Below are positions 32,836-34,475 of a DNA stretch of 34,475 nt, one piece after another. The stretch's first letter is position 1; the number at the start of each line of letters is the position of its first letter. The position numbers and the translations under genes are program-made. The notes under the pieces are model-generated. The model worked only from the letters and a program-made list of their open reading frames with translations. It did not search any database and was not told where the DNA came from. This DNA is from Planctomycetia bacterium (GTDB lineage Bacteria; Planctomycetota; Planctomycetia; Gemmatales; Gemmataceae): assembly GCA_005772955.1 (NCBI GenBank), contig SXID01000066.1, forward strand, positions 1 to 34,475. The letters are read 5' to 3'.

Positions 32836-33867
32836 CTATGGCCCCTTCGTCAACTTCCAACCCTTTTCGCTCACCTCAAGCCCCTGGTGGCCCGCGAACT
32901 CGTCGTACACCTTCTCCATCTCCTCGATGGAGTCGAAATAGCCGACGATGAATGCGGCCCCAAACGTGTCGCCCGCCTTCACCGCGCGGCCCCCGATCTC
33001 CTCGATCATGCAGATATAACTGCGCTGGTGGCACCACCCTTCGTAGACGACGCCGGGGTCGAGCGTCATACCCGCCAACCACGGGCCGTCTTTCCCGGTC
33101 TTCGGGTCGCGAATGTGGTACGCGCGGATGACGCGCTTCGGAATCTTCTTGTCGTCGCGCGTGTAGAGGAACTTCTCGTCCGGGGCGAAGTCCTTCGCAA
33201 ACTCCTTCGCTTCGATCTTGCCGTGATAGCTCAAGTACACTTCGCTGAACGTGTCCCCCGATCTGTGCTTGATGTGTCCAGGCATGTCGATGCGGAGGAA
33301 CATCGCGTCACTCGCGTTCATTGCCGTAATCTTGTCCGCGGAGATGAAGTAGCGTTTGCCCGCGGGGAAAACGATGGTCTGTGCCCACTTCGACCCGGTC
33401 TTCTTACCCGGCGCCGCGAGCGTGTAGTTGTAGTCCTGCTTGATCGCGACGAAGTCCTTGCCCGAAATCACGGTCGGCTTCAGTTCCTTCGCCTTCGTGC
33501 AGATTTGCGGCCCTTCGATGCTGCGCTTCGCACGCTTGCCGTGGTAGAGGTTGTTAAACACGTACGGCAGATCGCCCGGCAGCTTGTCGCGGTAGGCTTC
33601 GTCGCTGCCCGGCTCCATGATCCAATCAACAATGTCCAGCCCGAAACCGAGGTCGCGCGCCCCGGTCTTCACGTCCAGAAAACTCGCGGCTTCGACACCG
33701 CTCACGTACCCCTTCTTCTTGACGGACGCTTCTAGCGTGCTACCCGCGATGCGGATACGATCCGCGTCTTCCGTCAACTTGAACGGTGGTAAGGGGTCCG
33801 GTGCCGCGGGCGTGATGCCGACGAGCGTGACGAGGGCGAATACGACAGGCAAAAAGTAACGAAACAT
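32836..33867 (-). CDS. Secreted protein of unknown function
   Basis: A 343-aa protein not recognised. Residues 1-22 form a signal peptide (FRYFLPVVFALVTLVGITPAA). The mature part is rich in beta strands with KLTEDADRIRIAGSTLEASV, GKRYFISADKITAMNASDA, HIKHRSGDTFSEVYLSYHGK and VVYEGWCHQRSYICMIEEIG. The two cysteines of that last segment could form a disulfide. The layout resembles large planctomycete families of exported sugar-binding or sugar-acting beta proteins, but no motif proves it. I chose the ATG at 33867 because the signal peptide starts there; the frame is open to 33915. It is convergent with the methyltransferase pair. Upstream is a 340-bp stretch holding a nested palindrome. Confidence 0.7.
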   Translation of the reverse strand: MFRYFLPVVFALVTLVGITPAAPDPLPPFKLTEDADRIRIAGSTLEASVKKKGYVSGVEAASFLDVKTGARDLGFGLDIVDWIMEPGSDEAYRDKLPGDLPYVFNNLYHGKRAKRSIEGPQICTKAKELKPTVISGKDFVAIKQDYNYTLAAPGKKTGSKWAQTIVFPAGKRYFISADKITAMNASDAMFLRIDMPGHIKHRSGDTFSEVYLSYHGKIEAKEFAKDFAPDEKFLYTRDDKKIPKRVIRAYHIRDPKTGKDGPWLAGMTLDPGVVYEGWCHQRSYICMIEEIGGRAVKAGDTFGAAFIVGYFDSIEEMEKVYDEFAGHQGLEVSEKGWKLTKGP

Positions 33868-34207
33868 CACGCGACTCCGTAGCTTGCGGCGGGGTGAATA
33901 CCAGGCTACCATCATCGCGTTCCCGCGTCCGTTGTCTAGCTCGTGGTTTCACCACAGGCTGATGTTGCGTCAGTCGAGCACACTCTGTGCCATACTCCGC
34001 GAGGAAGGCTGTTCCAGACCCGCTATCACCCTGGATCCAGGGCGAGTCCCCCAGGCTGGAACAACTCCGCCAATCGTGATTCCCTGGGGGACGCGCCCTG
34101 GATCCAGGGCGGCGGGTCCGTGAGCCTTCCGCACCACAGGATGAGAAGTAGACGCGTGCGCGAACACAGCGAGCCGGGGAGAAATCCTCGGCTCGCTTCG
34201 TTTCGCG
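33868..34207. other. 340-bp intergenic stretch between two minus genes
   Basis: Apart from the 128-bp palindrome at 34003-34130, I see no credible gene here; short frames give low-complexity peptides of palindrome-derived repeats. The segment presumably holds the 3' end signals of hutU and the promoter of the secreted-protein gene, but no clear hexamers stand out. Confidence 0.6.
34003..34130. repeat. 128-bp nested palindrome
   Basis: Three nested inverted pairs are seen: GGAAGGCT with AGCCTTCC (34003-34010, 34123-34130); GACCCGC with GCGGGTC (34017-34023, 34112-34118); and a 27-bp near-perfect pair (34029-34055, 34083-34109; one mismatch). Each inner arm starts with CCCTGGATCCAGGG, which is itself a palindrome, so the element can cross-pair several ways. 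It may be a MITE-like element or structured RNA signal. Confidence 0.7.
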
Positions 34208-34475
34208 TCACTCGCCGACCATCGGAAGATCCAGTCCGTTCTCTTTCGCGCATTGAATCGCACTATCGTAGCCCGCGTCCGCGGGGCGCATCACGCCGGT
34301 GCCGGGGTCGTTGCGAAGTACGCGCCCGATGCGACGTACCGCGTCCGGTGTGCCGTCGCACACGATCACGACGCCCGCGTGCTGACTGAAGCCCATCCCC
34401 ACCCCGCCACCGTGGTGGAACGAAACCCACGTCGCTCCGCTCGCGGTGTTCAAGAGCGCATTCAACAGCGGCCAG
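34208..34475 (-). CDS. hutU: Urocanate hydratase, C-terminal end (partial)
   Basis: At least 88 codons are seen; the gene runs off the right edge, so its start is missing. Urocanate hydratase converts urocanate to imidazolonepropionate in histidine degradation and carries a tightly bound NAD+. The visible part has the family's highly conserved end: [37 protein letters not shown] and [18 protein letters not shown]. The frame is open up to the edge, with the TTG-started frame at 34465 being an artefact. Downstream is a palindrome-filled gap before the secreted-protein gene, so no other histidine-use gene is visible here. Confidence 0.93.
   Translation of the reverse strand, partial: WPLLNALLNTASGATWVSFHHGGGVGMGFSQHAGVVIVCDGTPDAVRRIGRVLRNDPGTGVMRPADAGYDSAIQCAKENGLDLPMVGE

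Noticed and set aside
33970-34263. Two overlapping minus-strand frames of 75-97 codons
   Set aside because: They are read out of the nested palindrome and the hutU 3' end and give repeated peptides, so they are not genes.
1-34475. Search for tRNA, rRNA, transposase, integrase or prophage genes
   Set aside because: No convincing tRNA T-arm pattern, rRNA stretch or mobile-element protein was seen by eye; short tRNAs could still be missed without a covariance-model search.

Overview
The window looks like chromosomal DNA of a high-GC planctomycete, most likely a Gemmataceae (Gemmata-like) bacterium. The evidence is five DUF1501 proteins, one cytochrome/BIG2/DUF1549/DUF1553 protein, a small protein with the planctomycete N-terminal motif RLETLDARDLPS, many secreted proteins of unknown role, and several long intergenic palindromes. 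I saw no transposase, integrase, phage gene, CRISPR array, tRNA or rRNA. Taxonomy is inferred from gene content only.

Layout. (1) 76-681 (-): secreted leucine-rich-repeat protein built from a 72-bp tandem repeat. (2) 845-5698 (+): a probable sugar-acid catabolic operon with an enolase-superfamily dehydratase, a DapA-family aldolase/lyase, an MFS sugar-acid transporter and a neutral-ceramidase-like hydrolase. It ends in a 105-bp palindrome that carries the stop codons of both flanking genes. (3) 12171-5798 (-): a secreted seven-bladed WD40 propeller, the 879-aa cytochrome/BIG2/DUF1549/DUF1553 protein and two Tat-exported DUF1501 proteins, tightly packed. (4) 12249-14096 (+): a secreted alpha/alpha-barrel prenyltransferase-repeat protein and a GYF_2/zinc-ribbon membrane protein. 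(5) 25918-14134 (-): a long co-directional run with a zinc phospholipase C/P1-nuclease-like secreted enzyme, two DUF1501 proteins, a parallel beta-helix protein, an MFS transporter, a 3-hydroxyisobutyrate-dehydrogenase-like enzyme, an aldo/keto reductase, an RluA-type pseudouridine synthase and a fifth DUF1501 protein. The middle genes overlap or nearly touch. (6) 26012-29346 (+): a secreted glycoside-hydrolase-like protein and asparaginyl-tRNA synthetase. (7) 29415-30646 (-): a small secreted protein, a degraded coding remnant and the RLETLDARDLPS protein. (8) 30761-32808 (+): two overlapping methyltransferase genes. (9) 32836-34475 (-): a secreted protein of unknown function, a 128-bp nested palindrome and the C-terminal end of urocanate hydratase (hutU), cut by the window edge.

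How it fits together (inference). Operons 2 and 5 each pair an MFS importer with two enzymes acting on hydroxy- or keto-acids. Operon 5 adds an exported beta-helix protein and two exported DUF1501 proteins, so it looks like a polysaccharide or sugar-acid scavenging locus. Operon 3 is a planctomycete-type extracytoplasmic module whose biochemical role is unknown. The least explained material is the DUF1501-centred modules and the stop-codon-overlapping palindromes.
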